The translations under genes and the position numbers were made by a program. From positions 80,839 through 144,838 of the forward strand of contig NZ_JAFBFH010000009.1 of NCBI RefSeq assembly GCF_016909185.1: a DNA stretch of 64,000 nt, read 5' to 3'. A model generated the notes under the pieces. That model had not been told where the DNA came from. It ran no database searches and worked only from the letters and a program-made list of their open reading frames with translations. Position 1 is the stretch's first letter, and the number at the start of each line of letters is the position of its first letter. This DNA comes from Siminovitchia thermophila (lineage in GTDB: Bacteria > Bacillota > Bacilli > Bacillales > Bacillaceae_C). Below, piece by piece: positions 26,622 to 35,576 of this stretch.

Positions 26622-27428
26622 TCATTTACGGAAATCGGCAAGAGGAAGAATTTTCAATCTTTCTTCAAAAATGTTTAACAATGTACGGATAATCGCTTTT
26701 TCCTCAGAATCGGTGTAAAGTAAAATTTCATTAGGCGCGATGGAAAGAAGCGGAGCGATCACGGCTGAGTCAATATAAACAGGATGATTGAACAATAGGC
26801 GGCGATCCACCAGTTTCATGACTTCATCCCTTGTCATGACTTTGGAGTTTTCATCGTAAAAACATACAGGGTCCGTTAGTGACAAGTGAACGAGCTTTTT
26901 TTTCGGCTCTTGCTTGTGTAAATAGTCTCTGAGCATGCTAACAAACATTTGATAATCCTGCTCCATTTTATATTCATCAATGGCAACACACAAATATTTC
27001 TTCAGCGCATCATAATAATCTTGCAGCCGAAACGTTAACAAAGAATCAAACAAAACGGCATCACTTGTTTCAAAAACGGCGATTACAGCTTGTTTAACAA
27101 TGGAATGCTCATTCATCTTGCCTGTAAATGCCGTCAGTTCTTTTCGTTTCCCCAAACACATCGCTGTAACAATGTCGATAATTTGTATGCGCTCCTCTTC
27201 ATTCTCATAAAAAAAGTGAGTGGACAACATCTTATCCAAAAATTCGGCTCTTTTTACATTTATAATAAAGTCCGTTAAAGCTTCTGCATAACGATCCGTG
27301 TTTTCGTCTCGCGGAAAAAAGAATACATAACGGTTTTGTTGTTTTGTATAGGATAAATGTACGCCCGTTTTGGTAAAGAAAGATTGTAACTGACAAGCAT
27401 CCTCTTCAGTTAAAAAAATGAGTTCCAA
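26622..27428 (-). CDS. ytxC: Sporulation protein YtxC
   Basis: 268 residues from the TTG at 27428, 5 nt after GAGGAGGGGG. The gene lies between thrS and dnaI as in B. subtilis. The product is a mostly helical, soluble protein of the YtxC family (DUF1806-like annotation is not used; the family is called sporulation protein YtxC). No catalytic motif is visible and its role in sporulation is poorly defined. Length is close to the usual 280. Confidence 0.82.
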   Translation of the reverse strand: MELIFLTEEDACQLQSFFTKTGVHLSYTKQQNRYVFFFPRDENTDRYAEALTDFIINVKRAEFLDKMLSTHFFYENEEERIQIIDIVTAMCLGKRKELTAFTGKMNEHSIVKQAVIAVFETSDAVLFDSLLTFRLQDYYDALKKYLCVAIDEYKMEQDYQMFVSMLRDYLHKQEPKKKLVHLSLTDPVCFYDENSKVMTRDEVMKLVDRRLLFNHPVYIDSAVIAPLLSIAPNEILLYTDSEEKAIIRTLLNIFEERLKILPLADFRK

Positions 27429-28001
27429 GACGGCCCCCTCCTCATTCAAAAACTTTACTGCACTGATATATGTATATGGAGGGCACGTCCACGCTATGCC
27501 AATGAATGAAAAAAGCGATGGATTTAACTGGGAATGGCGCCGTTAAAAAGCTGCGGAACGGGATTGCGAGATCTTTGTGGGAAAAGTCGCCAGCTTTTCA
27601 TCGTTTTCGCCAAGTAGCAACTATTCATTTCATTGGGATAACACGATCTGTAACATGGCTTTGGCTTGCCGTTTTGTTTGTCTGGGCTTTTGTCGGGCTT
27701 GATTTTCCTCCAGAAGGAATCATTGGAAATAAGCTTAAACATGGCGCAGTTCGTTTTTTGACTTGACTTGCAACCACGTTTAAAGATCGCCATTTGGAAC
27801 CGTAAAGATCTGGCACATGGAAAATACCTGGAGTTTTCAATTCAAAACGAAGCAGGAGATGTATCCTGCGGCCTAACTTTACACTGCGGGCAGCTTGAAA
27901 ACAGCCTGCATCCTTCACAAAGCATAGTCAGGATACAGGCTGTTTTTTGACAGTACGGTGGAGGCAGGCTTATTATTTTTGACAGGCCGGTGAATGCAAG
28001 C
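27429..28001. other. Spacer between ytxC and dnaI
   Basis: About 570 nt. Frames at 27506-27766 and others have no ribosome site and no family. The only clear element is the terminator hairpin at 27897-27949. Confidence 0.5.
27897..27949. terminator. Bidirectional-type terminator downstream of dnaI
   Basis: Stem AACAGCCTGCATCC / GGATACAGGCTGTT with AAAA on the left and TTTTTT on the right. It can terminate in either direction; dnaI transcription arrives from the right. Confidence 0.75.
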
Positions 28002-28937
28002 TTATTTATGTCTTCGGTTCGGTCCATCAAGTTTGATCGGCTTGGCAAGATATTTTATGCGCTCCATAATCCGTTTGGCTTTCATCTTCTCTTCTTCACC
28101 ACGTTGGGTATAAGTTAAGTGGTGTTCAAGACTTTGAAAATCAAAATTAGAAGTAAAAAAGGTTGGAAGATGTTCGTGCATGCGGTATTGCAAAATAGAG
28201 CCGAGAATTTCGTCCCTCGTCCAGCTTGACATCGATTCCGCGCCAATGTCATCAAGCATCAGGATGTGCGCGTTTTTGGCAAGCTCCAGCTTCTCACTCA
28301 ATGTTTGATCGCCAAGTGATTGTTTCATTTCCCGGAAAAACTCCGGGACGTAAACGATAAAAGAGGACACCCCTTTTTCCGCCAATTGATTGGCAATTGC
28401 CCCCAACAAATAAGATTTACCGACACCGAAACCTCCATATAAAAACAAACCTTTCATTTTCTTTTGCGGGTCGAATTCGGCGGCAAATTTTTCCGCATAT
28501 TCGAAAGCATCAATCCTGCCGGGGCTGTCCAAAGAAAAATCGGCAAAGGAGGCTTGTAATATATCCTTCGGAACATAAAAGCTCTTAATCAATCTTTCTG
28601 TTTTTCTTCGCTCGTCATCAATGAGCTTTTTGGCACATGGCCTGTAATGAACCTCGATCGTTTGGCCATTTATGACGAGAGAAGGTTCATATCCCTCCAT
28701 CATATTCATACAGTTGGCAAGATCCGGACAATCCGCGCAATTTTTTGTTTGGGATATGTATTCGTAAAGCTTGATTAAGTTGGTTTCGACCATGGTTCTC
28801 GTGACGTGTCCCGCGTTTTCTCTGATAAACGCTTGGACATCGGGATGATGTAGCACTTCCTGCTTCAAATCTTCAAACCTTCTTTTAAAAGCCTCTCCCC
28901 CGGAAAGCCTGCTTAATGTATCATTGATTCGTTCCAC
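28002..28937 (-). CDS. dnaI: Primosomal helicase loader DnaI
   Basis: 311 residues from the GTG at 28937 behind GGGAGGTG, the same length as B. subtilis DnaI; the GTG at 28946 is fused to the ribosome site. The N-terminal domain carries a zinc-binding cysteine set (CADCPDLANC, about 92-101) that contacts DnaC helicase. The C-terminal AAA+ domain has Walker A GGFGVGKSYLL (about 168-178) and Walker B ILMLDDIGAE. It loads the replicative helicase at oriC and at stalled forks together with DnaB and DnaD. The 5' end overlaps dnaB by 17 nt. Confidence 0.96.
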   Translation of the reverse strand: MERINDTLSRLSGGEAFKRRFEDLKQEVLHHPDVQAFIRENAGHVTRTMVETNLIKLYEYISQTKNCADCPDLANCMNMMEGYEPSLVINGQTIEVHYRPCAKKLIDDERRKTERLIKSFYVPKDILQASFADFSLDSPGRIDAFEYAEKFAAEFDPQKKMKGLFLYGGFGVGKSYLLGAIANQLAEKGVSSFIVYVPEFFREMKQSLGDQTLSEKLELAKNAHILMLDDIGAESMSSWTRDEILGSILQYRMHEHLPTFFTSNFDFQSLEHHLTYTQRGEEEKMKAKRIMERIKYLAKPIKLDGPNRRHK

Positions 28938-30360
28938 CTTTTTCACCTCCCTGTTTTTGATATTTTTGTTGAATGGCTTTCAATCTGCGGCGACGTTCAT
29001 CCAGTTTATCGGAACCCTTTGCAGTCTGTGACTGGCTTGTTGGGACTTGTTCTTGATCTTCATCCAGAAACCAGTCGGGAAGCATTTCCGTTCGAATTGG
29101 TTTTTTCCGTGCTTCCTTCCCGTCTTTTTTGCTGCTTGCCCATGATTGATATTGGCGATGTTCGCTTTTCGCCAATTCCATCGCCGCTTTGACTGTTTTT
29201 ATTTTTTTTCGGGCCCAATGGGAAGCGATTTTTTCCATATAATTTTTGGACAGCTTCATATCTGTTTTTAACATGACATAGTGGATCAGCACATTTATGA
29301 CTCCAGGGTCAAGCTTCTGGCCAAGCATCACATCTTCTACAGCAGTCAAATCAGACATTGCCGGCAGTGCGCCCCCCGATAGATCAATTAATAACTGACG
29401 GGGTGATGTTGTTTCCAAATAGTAAATCAACTTACTCTCTTTGGTATCTCCTGGCCCTTCGCTTTCACGCAGATTCGGCGGCTGAACCCGGTTGACCAAT
29501 TGCGGAAGCATATCTTCATTTTCCATTTGATACCAGTCACGTGCCCATTTTCTCAGTTCATCGAGATCAATCGTTTCATCTGCTGTCATGCTGGAAAGAA
29601 TGATTTTTTGCATTTCCACCTCGTTGATCGAGTAAAGGAACGCCAGCTTTTTGATCGTATCTTTTACAGTCGGCGTCAACAGTTTTCTGGGAACCATAGA
29701 AGTTGTTAAACCTGATAATAACAAATCAAAGTCAAAATGATTTCCAGAAATTCGAATCGGCTCCGCCGTTTTTCGCTGAACAAAGGAAGTGTTCTCTTCA
29801 GGTTCGCTCGCCTTTTCACCTTTTCCTGAATGCAATGCTTCAACGCTCATTGAAGTAAACACATCTTGGAATGTGCGGGTAATTTCTTTGTATTCAGCAG
29901 ATTTTATATTTTTTTCCAAAAATTGGCCTTTCAGTTTCATAAAGTGAGTGTGGCCTATTTTTTGATAAAGATAGATATTTAACATACCATCTGTAAAAAA
30001 CTGTTCGGCAGATAACGGGGGCTGAAGTTCATAAATATAGGCTCTTTTTTCATCGGTGCTTTTTCTGTAAGTTTTTAAAAGTCCGATCCCTTCCAGTTTT
30101 AATCTTGCTTCGTAAATTTCTTCCAAGTTGAGTTCCATTAAATTCATCAGTTGATAATGGTTCCATTCATTTGAAGATAGGCTGTTTTTTTCCACGGCAT
30201 ATGTAAGTGTATTGTATAAATTTGTACTGACTACTCCGATAAGAGGCTGGTATAAAAGTGAAATCACTTTCTTATCATATTCATGGAGTACACCGTTCAT
30301 TGTAACAAAAAGACTATCGACAGGCTGAACTTCATTCCAATATTGCTTCACGCCAAACAC
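28921..30360 (-). CDS. dnaB: Replication initiation and membrane attachment protein DnaB
   Basis: 479 residues, the typical length for Gram-positive DnaB (not the helicase). Two DnaB/DnaD-like domains are present: an N-terminal winged-helix/tetramerisation region (about 1-130) and a C-terminal DnaB_2 domain with the YYxxxL-type helix around KNYMEKIASHWARKKIKTVK (about 375-394). A charged tail follows. It remodels oriC and recruits helicase with DnaI. The start is uncertain: GTG at 30360 or GTG at 30351, both weakly primed and directly behind the nrdR stop, which suggests translational coupling. Confidence 0.93.
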   Translation of the reverse strand: MFGVKQYWNEVQPVDSLFVTMNGVLHEYDKKVISLLYQPLIGVVSTNLYNTLTYAVEKNSLSSNEWNHYQLMNLMELNLEEIYEARLKLEGIGLLKTYRKSTDEKRAYIYELQPPLSAEQFFTDGMLNIYLYQKIGHTHFMKLKGQFLEKNIKSAEYKEITRTFQDVFTSMSVEALHSGKGEKASEPEENTSFVQRKTAEPIRISGNHFDFDLLLSGLTTSMVPRKLLTPTVKDTIKKLAFLYSINEVEMQKIILSSMTADETIDLDELRKWARDWYQMENEDMLPQLVNRVQPPNLRESEGPGDTKESKLIYYLETTSPRQLLIDLSGGALPAMSDLTAVEDVMLGQKLDPGVINVLIHYVMLKTDMKLSKNYMEKIASHWARKKIKTVKAAMELAKSEHRQYQSWASSKKDGKEARKKPIRTEMLPDWFLDEDQEQVPTSQSQTAKGSDKLDERRRRLKAIQQKYQKQGGEKGGTNQ

Positions 30361-30367
30361 ACTTTCA

Positions 30368-30823
30368 CTAATCTTTTTTAATCAATTCTTTTAACTCGTC
30401 AAGAAATACATTAATATCTTTAAACTGTCTATATACGGAAGCGAAGCGGACGTATGCCACTTCATCCACTTTTGCCAACTTGTCCATAACCATTTCTCCG
30501 ATTATTTCGGATTTCACTTCAGGCTGGCCCAGACGGCGCAGTTCGCTTTCAATGTCATTTGTAATTTTTTCAAGCTGATCAAGGGTGACAGGGCGTTTTT
30601 CACAAGCCCTAATCAAACCGCGTAAAATTTTTTCACGGCTGAATTCTTCACGTATCCCTTCTTTTTTAATGACGATTAGAGGCATTTCTTCGACTCTTTC
30701 AAAGGTGGTGAAGCGGTGGGAACAGCGTTCACATTCCCTTCTTCTTCTGATGGACCTCCATTCGTCCGCCGGTCTCGAGTCTACGACACGTGTACCATTA
30801 TGCTTGCATGAAGGACATTTCAT
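30368..30823 (-). CDS. nrdR: Transcriptional repressor NrdR
   Basis: 151 residues from the ATG at 30823. An N-terminal zinc ribbon (MKCPSCKH, then CERCSHRF at about 31-38) is followed by an ATP-cone domain ([20 protein letters not shown], about 50-69). NrdR senses ATP/dATP and represses ribonucleotide reductase genes. It heads the nrdR-dnaB-dnaI group as in B. subtilis. The longer upstream frame to 30958 is not supported by a ribosome site. Confidence 0.95.
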   Translation of the reverse strand: MKCPSCKHNGTRVVDSRPADEWRSIRRRRECERCSHRFTTFERVEEMPLIVIKKEGIREEFSREKILRGLIRACEKRPVTLDQLEKITNDIESELRRLGQPEVKSEIIGEMVMDKLAKVDEVAYVRFASVYRQFKDINVFLDELKELIKKD

Positions 30824-31031
30824 CTTCTCAGCTCCGTTCCAGTGTGCTTCTCCCATTATACAGCAATTGAAGAGGAAAGAAAAAGGAGAAAAACGGGAGG
30901 CAGGGGATTGCCTTGAAAAGCTTTTCAGTAAAACAGCATAAAAGGAAAAATGATACATAAAATATCTTGTTTATACGGATTGATATGGTACAGTAAATAT
31001 ATATAAATAGGAAATTTGGAGGGGGAGTCCT

Positions 31032-31580
31032 TTGAAAGAAAGCACTAAGGAAGAAATAGTTTCCTGGATGAAATCACTCGCATTTGCAGTTATTATCACA
31101 CTTGTTTGCAGACAATTTCTCTTCTCGCCCATCACTGTATTTGGAGAATCCATGTCGCCTTCCTTTGAGGATCACGACAAGGTAATCATTAGCAAAACCT
31201 CCAAAATTCAACGGTTTGATGTGGTTGTTTTTGATGCGCCGGATAACGAAGATGAGCACTATATTAAACGTGTCATTGGACTTCCGGGAGACAGCATTGA
31301 AATGAAAAATGACACTCTTTATATCAATGGAAAGCGATTCAAGGAGCCGTATTTAACGGAAAATAAAGAAAACAATCCATTTCACAAACTGACCGAGGAC
31401 TTTTCTTTACAGGAGAAAACTGGAAAAGCCAAGGTTCCGGAACAAATGTTGTTCGTGATGGGCGATAACCGCTTAAACAGCAAGGATAGCCGTACATTCG
31501 GGCTCATTTCTTATGATGCTGTGATTGGCGAAGTAAAATTCCGCATTTATCCATTTGAAGCATTTGGGCCATCCAGCTAA
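31032..31580 (+). CDS. Type I signal peptidase
   Basis: 182 residues from a TTG at 31032 behind GGAGGGGG. One N-terminal membrane anchor (about 14-36) is present. Box B has the catalytic serine (GESMSPSF, about 39-46), box D has the catalytic lysine (YIKRVIGLPGD, about 77-87), and box E reads MGDNRLNSKDSR (about 141-152). It belongs to the SipS/SipT group with a Ser-Lys dyad and cleaves signal peptides of secreted proteins outside the membrane. In B. subtilis no signal peptidase gene occupies this slot between nrdR and gapB (speD lies there), so this is a local rearrangement. Confidence 0.93.
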   Translation: MKESTKEEIVSWMKSLAFAVIITLVCRQFLFSPITVFGESMSPSFEDHDKVIISKTSKIQRFDVVVFDAPDNEDEHYIKRVIGLPGDSIEMKNDTLYINGKRFKEPYLTENKENNPFHKLTEDFSLQEKTGKAKVPEQMLFVMGDNRLNSKDSRTFGLISYDAVIGEVKFRIYPFEAFGPSS

Positions 31581-31769
31581 TGACGGTTCATATAGCATCC
31601 TGCTATTGAGGTATAAGACGAGAAGGAAAATCGGTAATGAAGAGCAGAGGCTGGCCAATGTTGCCCGTTATTATCGGAAAGCTATTTACATTGATGAAGC
31701 TTTTTCGAACAGGCTTTATATTGGTGGAAGCTTATCGAGTTCCTTCGTTGGACGGACACGATAAAACAG

Positions 31770-32060
31770 ATGGATGGCCGGGTTTGGGCTTTCTTCCCTT
31801 GGACGGCTACGACTAGCCGGGTTTGGGACGCTTTTGCGATTTTTTTCTTAGGTGCGGTTCGCAGGGGTTTGGTAACCGCTTTTGCGATTTTTCTTGAGGT
31901 GCTGTTCGCAGGGGGTTGTGACCGCTTTTGTGATTTCCTGCCTTGGACGGGACGATGAACAATAGATGGATGAACTCTTTTACGATTTTCTCTCTTGGAT
32001 AAGGACGATTAGTCGGGTTTGGTAACCGCTTTTGCGATTTTTCACACTTGATGGCAAGGT
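31770..32060 (+). repeat. Degenerate tandem repeats, about 50-bp unit
   Basis: About five imperfect units sharing the cores CCGCTTTTGCGATTTTTC and GGTGCGGTTCGCAGGGG/GGGTTTGGTAACCGC. Units vary in length and drift toward the right. No protein or RNA is assigned. Confidence 0.75.
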
Positions 32061-32092
32061 TGACCTTGAAAGAATTTCATGCCGTATTTACT

Positions 32093-32149
32093 AAAAGCAC
32101 CTTCGGAATGGCGCATGTTATTTTAACATACACGTCCGAAGGTGTTTTA
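32093..32149. terminator. Bidirectional terminator between the signal peptidase gene and gapB
   Basis: Stem GCACCTTCGGA / TCCGAAGGTGT with an inner AT-rich stem ATGTTA/TAACAT. It is flanked by A and T runs on both sides. Confidence 0.75.
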
Positions 32150-32232
32150 TGTTTCTCATTTCAACAGGTCGGTGCAGATCAAACAGATTTTTCCGCCTGA
32201 TTGATTTTAAGGGCTTTTTAGAAAACCCTAAA

Positions 32233-33264
32233 TTAACCAGCTTTTACTTCTTTTTTGTTTAGTAAGGATGCTACATAAGTAACGAGATCCACTACACGAC
32301 AAGAGTATCCCCACTCATTATCATACCAAGCCAATACTTTGACTTTTTTTCCTTCCATGACAATTGTGGAAAGTCCATCAATAATCGCAGAGTGCGGGTT
32401 TGTATTAAAATCAATCGAGACGAGTGGTTCTGTTGTAAATTCCAATATACCGTTTAAAGAACCATTGGCCGCTTTTTTAAACGCATTGTTGATCTCTTGT
32501 ACGGTTACTTCGCGTTTTACATCCACAACTAGATCTACAAGCGATACGTTTGGTGTTGGTACGCGAAGTGCCATTCCGTGTAACTTCCCTTTTAATTGAG
32601 GGAGGACAAGCGACAAAGCTTTTGCAGCCCCGGTTGTTGTGGGAATGATGGATTGAGCGCATGCTCGGGCACGGCGCAAGTCTTTATGCGGGTTATCAAG
32701 GTTCTTTTGGTCATTTGTATAAGCATGAACAGTTGTCATTAAACCATTCTCGATTCCGAATGAATCGTCCAGTACTTTTGCAACAGGCGCAAGACAGTTA
32801 GTCGTACAGGAAGCATTTGAAATAATGTCATGCTTATCAATGTTTAAGTCGTTTTCGTTTACTCCCATCACAATTGTAACATCTTCATTTTTCCCTGGCG
32901 CGGTCAAGATGACTTTTTTGGCACCGGCCTCAAGATGCATTGCAGCCTTGTCACGAGCGTTAAATTTTCCCGTCGCTTCAATGACAATGTCTATATTCAA
33001 TTCATCCCACGGAAGTTCACGAGGATTGCGGTTATTTAACAATGTAATTTCCTTGCCGTTAACTACAAGGGCTTGTTCTTTCGGTTGCACATCAGCCTCG
33101 AATTTTCCGTGAGTTGTATCGTATTTAATAAGATGGGCAAGCGTTTCAGGCGGATAACTGGCATTGATCGCCACGATATTAAAACGGTCCTCCATGATCG
33201 CTTTTCTAAATACCATGCGGCCAATACGGCCAAATCCATTAATCGCAACATTAGCCTTCATCAT
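32233..33264 (-). CDS. gapB: Glyceraldehyde-3-phosphate dehydrogenase B, gluconeogenic NADP-type
   Basis: 343 residues. Rossmann start VAINGFGRIGRMVFR, catalytic cysteine in SNASCTTNC (about 152), NAD(P) pocket and WYDNEWGYSCR near the C-terminus. The segment after the dinucleotide motif reads VVAINASYPPETLAHLIKYD: the position that is Asp in strictly NAD-dependent GapA is Ala/Asn here, as in NADP-preferring GapB. It acts in gluconeogenesis. Two CcpN-like boxes overlap its promoter region, fitting repression on sugars. The neighbouring coaE and nrdR match the B. subtilis context, but speD is absent. Confidence 0.95.
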   Translation of the reverse strand: MMKANVAINGFGRIGRMVFRKAIMEDRFNIVAINASYPPETLAHLIKYDTTHGKFEADVQPKEQALVVNGKEITLLNNRNPRELPWDELNIDIVIEATGKFNARDKAAMHLEAGAKKVILTAPGKNEDVTIVMGVNENDLNIDKHDIISNASCTTNCLAPVAKVLDDSFGIENGLMTTVHAYTNDQKNLDNPHKDLRRARACAQSIIPTTTGAAKALSLVLPQLKGKLHGMALRVPTPNVSLVDLVVDVKREVTVQEINNAFKKAANGSLNGILEFTTEPLVSIDFNTNPHSAIIDGLSTIVMEGKKVKVLAWYDNEWGYSCRVVDLVTYVASLLNKKEVKAG

Positions 33265-33283
33265 TACCGGGAGCCCCCTATAT

Positions 33284-33327
33284 AGTGTTATACTGTAATT
33301 TCATATTATCGTAATTAGTATAACATA
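33284..33327 (-). promoter_or_regulatory. Paired CcpN-like operators upstream of gapB
   Basis: Box 1, reverse strand 33327-33317, reads TATGTTATACT and matches the published B. subtilis CcpN consensus TRTGHYATAYW at all 11 positions. Box 2, forward strand 33284-33294, reads AGTGTTATACT and matches 10 of 11. The two form an inverted repeat GTTATACT...AGTATAAC with centres 30 bp apart. A -10-like TATACT lies in box 1. Confidence 0.75.
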
Positions 33328-33399
33328 ATTATCATAAAAAGGAACAATAAAATGTGTCTGTTATCTTAACCAAAAACAAGAGCGCCCATCCACTCCTGT

Positions 33400-34002
33400 T
33401 TAAGGTACCATTTTCCATTTTTTAATGAGGTCTTCGACTTGTCTTTCTGTTTCACTGAGCGAACCATTATTATCAATCACAGCATCGGCCATTTCCTTTT
33501 TCTGTCTTAATGGCAGTTGCGATGCGATCCGTGCCCGGGCTTCATCTTCCCTGAACGAATTTCTTTCCATAAGTCTTTGGAGTTGTGTTTCTTCGTCAAC
33601 GTAAACGACAATCGTTTTATCGACCATATGAAGGAGATTACTTTCAAACAATAACGGAATATCCAAAATGATTGTTTTTTTTCCGTTTTGAATGGCCGCT
33701 TCCTGCCACTCTTTCATTTTTTCCCGAACAGCGGGATGTACGATGGCATTCAGCTTCTTTCTTTTTTCCTCATCATTGAATACAATAGTTCCAAGCTTTT
33801 CCCTATTGAGTGTCCCGTCATTTTGTATAATGCCCTCGCCAAATTGACTTACCACCTGCTTATATGCGGATGCTCCGGGTTCAACAACCTTTCTTGCCGC
33901 GAGGTCTGCATCAACTATTGTAAATCCGCGTTGTTCAAGCATTTGGGAAACAGTGCTTTTGCCGCTTGCGATTCCTCCGGTTAAACCTATGATCAATGCC
34001 AT
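33400..34002 (-). CDS. coaE: Dephospho-CoA kinase
   Basis: 200 residues. The P-loop GLTGGIASGKST (6-17) begins the protein, and the CoA-domain with DADLAARKVVEPG and the LID region (ERNSFREDEARARIASQLPL) follow. It performs the last step of CoA synthesis, the ATP-dependent 3'-phosphorylation of dephospho-CoA. It lies 18 nt downstream of ytaF in a mutM-ytaF-coaE string, as in B. subtilis. The ATG follows AGAGG. Confidence 0.96.
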   Translation of the reverse strand: MALIIGLTGGIASGKSTVSQMLEQRGFTIVDADLAARKVVEPGASAYKQVVSQFGEGIIQNDGTLNREKLGTIVFNDEEKRKKLNAIVHPAVREKMKEWQEAAIQNGKKTIILDIPLLFESNLLHMVDKTIVVYVDEETQLQRLMERNSFREDEARARIASQLPLRQKKEMADAVIDNNGSLSETERQVEDLIKKWKMVP

Positions 34003-34020
34003 GAAACTAGCCTCTTTCCA

Positions 34021-34650
34021 CTACATTTTTAAAATGCCAATTAGTATGAGTAATAACCCCGGAAAAAAAGTGATTTTTTGCATTGCTTTCATATGAGAGA
34101 ATAACTTGCCAAGAGCAAGCCCGGCACTTAAAAAAAGAACACCTGACAAGGCAGCAGCCCCGGATAAAAGCAAAGGACTAAAACCAAGCATGGCCGCACC
34201 GATCCCCACCCCAAAAGCATCAAGAGAAAGGGCGGCACCAAGCATGATCGCTTCCAGTCCGGTGATCGTGCCCGAACTGTCAAAATCTGCTCGTGTCGGC
34301 TTTTTCAAAATGTGAATGACAATGCCGAGCGATTTAATTTCCCAGTTAAATTCAAATTTCTCATGCGACCCCGAATGTTCTATTTCTGATCTAAAAAATT
34401 GAAATATGATCCAACTGCCGATGATAATCAATATCATGCCGCCAATCCGGCTGGCAGCAAGCGGCGATAAAAAACTTTGAATGAACTGCCCAAACAACAT
34501 GGCGATGCCAAGCGAAAGGGCGGTACAAAATGCGATTATCATAATGGATTTAAATGGTATTCTCATTTTCCTAAGGCCATATGCGAATCCGGTGCCCAAT
34601 CCATCCAAACTGATTGCAACCGCCAGCAATAAAAGAGAGATGTAGCTCAT
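34021..34650 (-). CDS. ytaF: Sporulation membrane protein YtaF (MntP-like fold)
   Basis: 209 residues with six membrane helices in two inverted halves. The pattern SLDGLGTGFAYGLRKMRIP in the first half and SLDAFGVGIGAAMLGF in the second identify the YtaF family, related to manganese exporter MntP. In Bacillus the gene is sporulation-associated, with no proven substrate. AAGGAG precedes the ATG. It lies between coaE and mutM in the conserved order. Confidence 0.92.
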   Translation of the reverse strand: MSYISLLLLAVAISLDGLGTGFAYGLRKMRIPFKSIMIIAFCTALSLGIAMLFGQFIQSFLSPLAASRIGGMILIIIGSWIIFQFFRSEIEHSGSHEKFEFNWEIKSLGIVIHILKKPTRADFDSSGTITGLEAIMLGAALSLDAFGVGIGAAMLGFSPLLLSGAAALSGVLFLSAGLALGKLFSHMKAMQKITFFPGLLLILIGILKM

Positions 34651-34745
34651 CGGCCAGCTCCTTTCCCTTCAATGTCGGTAAATCAGTATATGAAATGAGC
34701 TGGCTGATGGTTAATCACATTTGGGCGTAACACACCTCAAGGCAT

Positions 34746-35576
34746 TTATTCAATTATTTGGCATGATGGACAAAAATGGGTTCCTCTTCCCGCAGCTTTG
34801 ATCTTTTCAAGCAGTGTACCGCAGCTTACACATTCTTGGCCATTTCTTCCATAAACGTGAAGGCTATTTTGAAATGAGCCGGCCAAGCCTAGAGAATTCA
34901 TGTACGTATTGACAGAACTCCCTCCGGCTTCTATGGCTTCGTTCAGCGTTTCAATCATTTGGCTTGTCAGCACCCGCGCTTCTTCTTCCGTTATCGTTTT
35001 TGCCCTCCGGCACGGGTGAATGCCGGCTCTGAACAGGACTTCATCCGCATATATGTTCCCGAGGCCGGCGACGATCGCTTGATCGAGTAGTACCGCCTTG
35101 ATGATCCGGTCGGTTTTTTTGAGACGATCCATTAAATATTCGGCGGAAAAATCAGCGGAAAAAGGCTCTGGCCCCAACTTGGAGAGCGGAAGCTGGCCTT
35201 GCTCCGTCCCTTTTTTAAACAAATGCATTGTCCCGAACTTGCGGACATCACGGTAACGCAATTCCTCTCCATCCGTCAGACAAAACACAACGTGTGTATG
35301 CTTATCGGATGGATCACCCTTTTTATGAACGCTGTAATGCCCCTCCATACGTAAATGGGAGACAAGCGAATAGTCATCCAATTCAAATACAAGGAACTTT
35401 CCTTTTCTATTAAGTCCACGAAACGTCTGCCCGCGCAACGCGTCTTGAAATTGCTCGATTTCCAGTGGATAATGAATGATTTTGGGCCACCCAATGTGTA
35501 TATCTTCCACTGTTTTCCCCTTTACCAGCTTTAATAAAGAGCGGCACACATTTTCCACTTCAGGCAATTCCGGCAT
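34746..35576 (-). CDS. mutM: Formamidopyrimidine-DNA glycosylase
   Basis: 276 residues. It starts M-PELPEVE, where processing exposes the catalytic proline. The H2TH region (DQAIVAGLGNIYADEVLF, about 166-183) and a C-terminal zinc finger with four cysteines (CVSCG...CPSC, about 249-272) complete the enzyme. It excises 8-oxoguanine and ring-opened purines. It is adjacent to polA and ytaF, the usual order. RBS GGGGAAGGA. Confidence 0.97.
   Translation of the reverse strand: MPELPEVENVCRSLLKLVKGKTVEDIHIGWPKIIHYPLEIEQFQDALRGQTFRGLNRKGKFLVFELDDYSLVSHLRMEGHYSVHKKGDPSDKHTHVVFCLTDGEELRYRDVRKFGTMHLFKKGTEQGQLPLSKLGPEPFSADFSAEYLMDRLKKTDRIIKAVLLDQAIVAGLGNIYADEVLFRAGIHPCRRAKTITEEEARVLTSQMIETLNEAIEAGGSSVNTYMNSLGLAGSFQNSLHVYGRNGQECVSCGTLLEKIKAAGRGTHFCPSCQIIE

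Larger units (their letters stand above)
31581..32232. other. Spacer with tandem repeats between the signal peptidase gene and gapB
   Basis: 650 nt containing a degenerate tandem repeat array (31770-32060) and a terminator (32093-32149). No gene is supported. The forward frame 31770-31958 merely reads through the repeats. Confidence 0.6.

Noticed and set aside
31770..32060. CRISPR array
   Set aside because: Repeat units are degenerate, not separated by unique spacers of constant length, and there are no cas genes. The same holds for 35620-35861 and 41590-41850.
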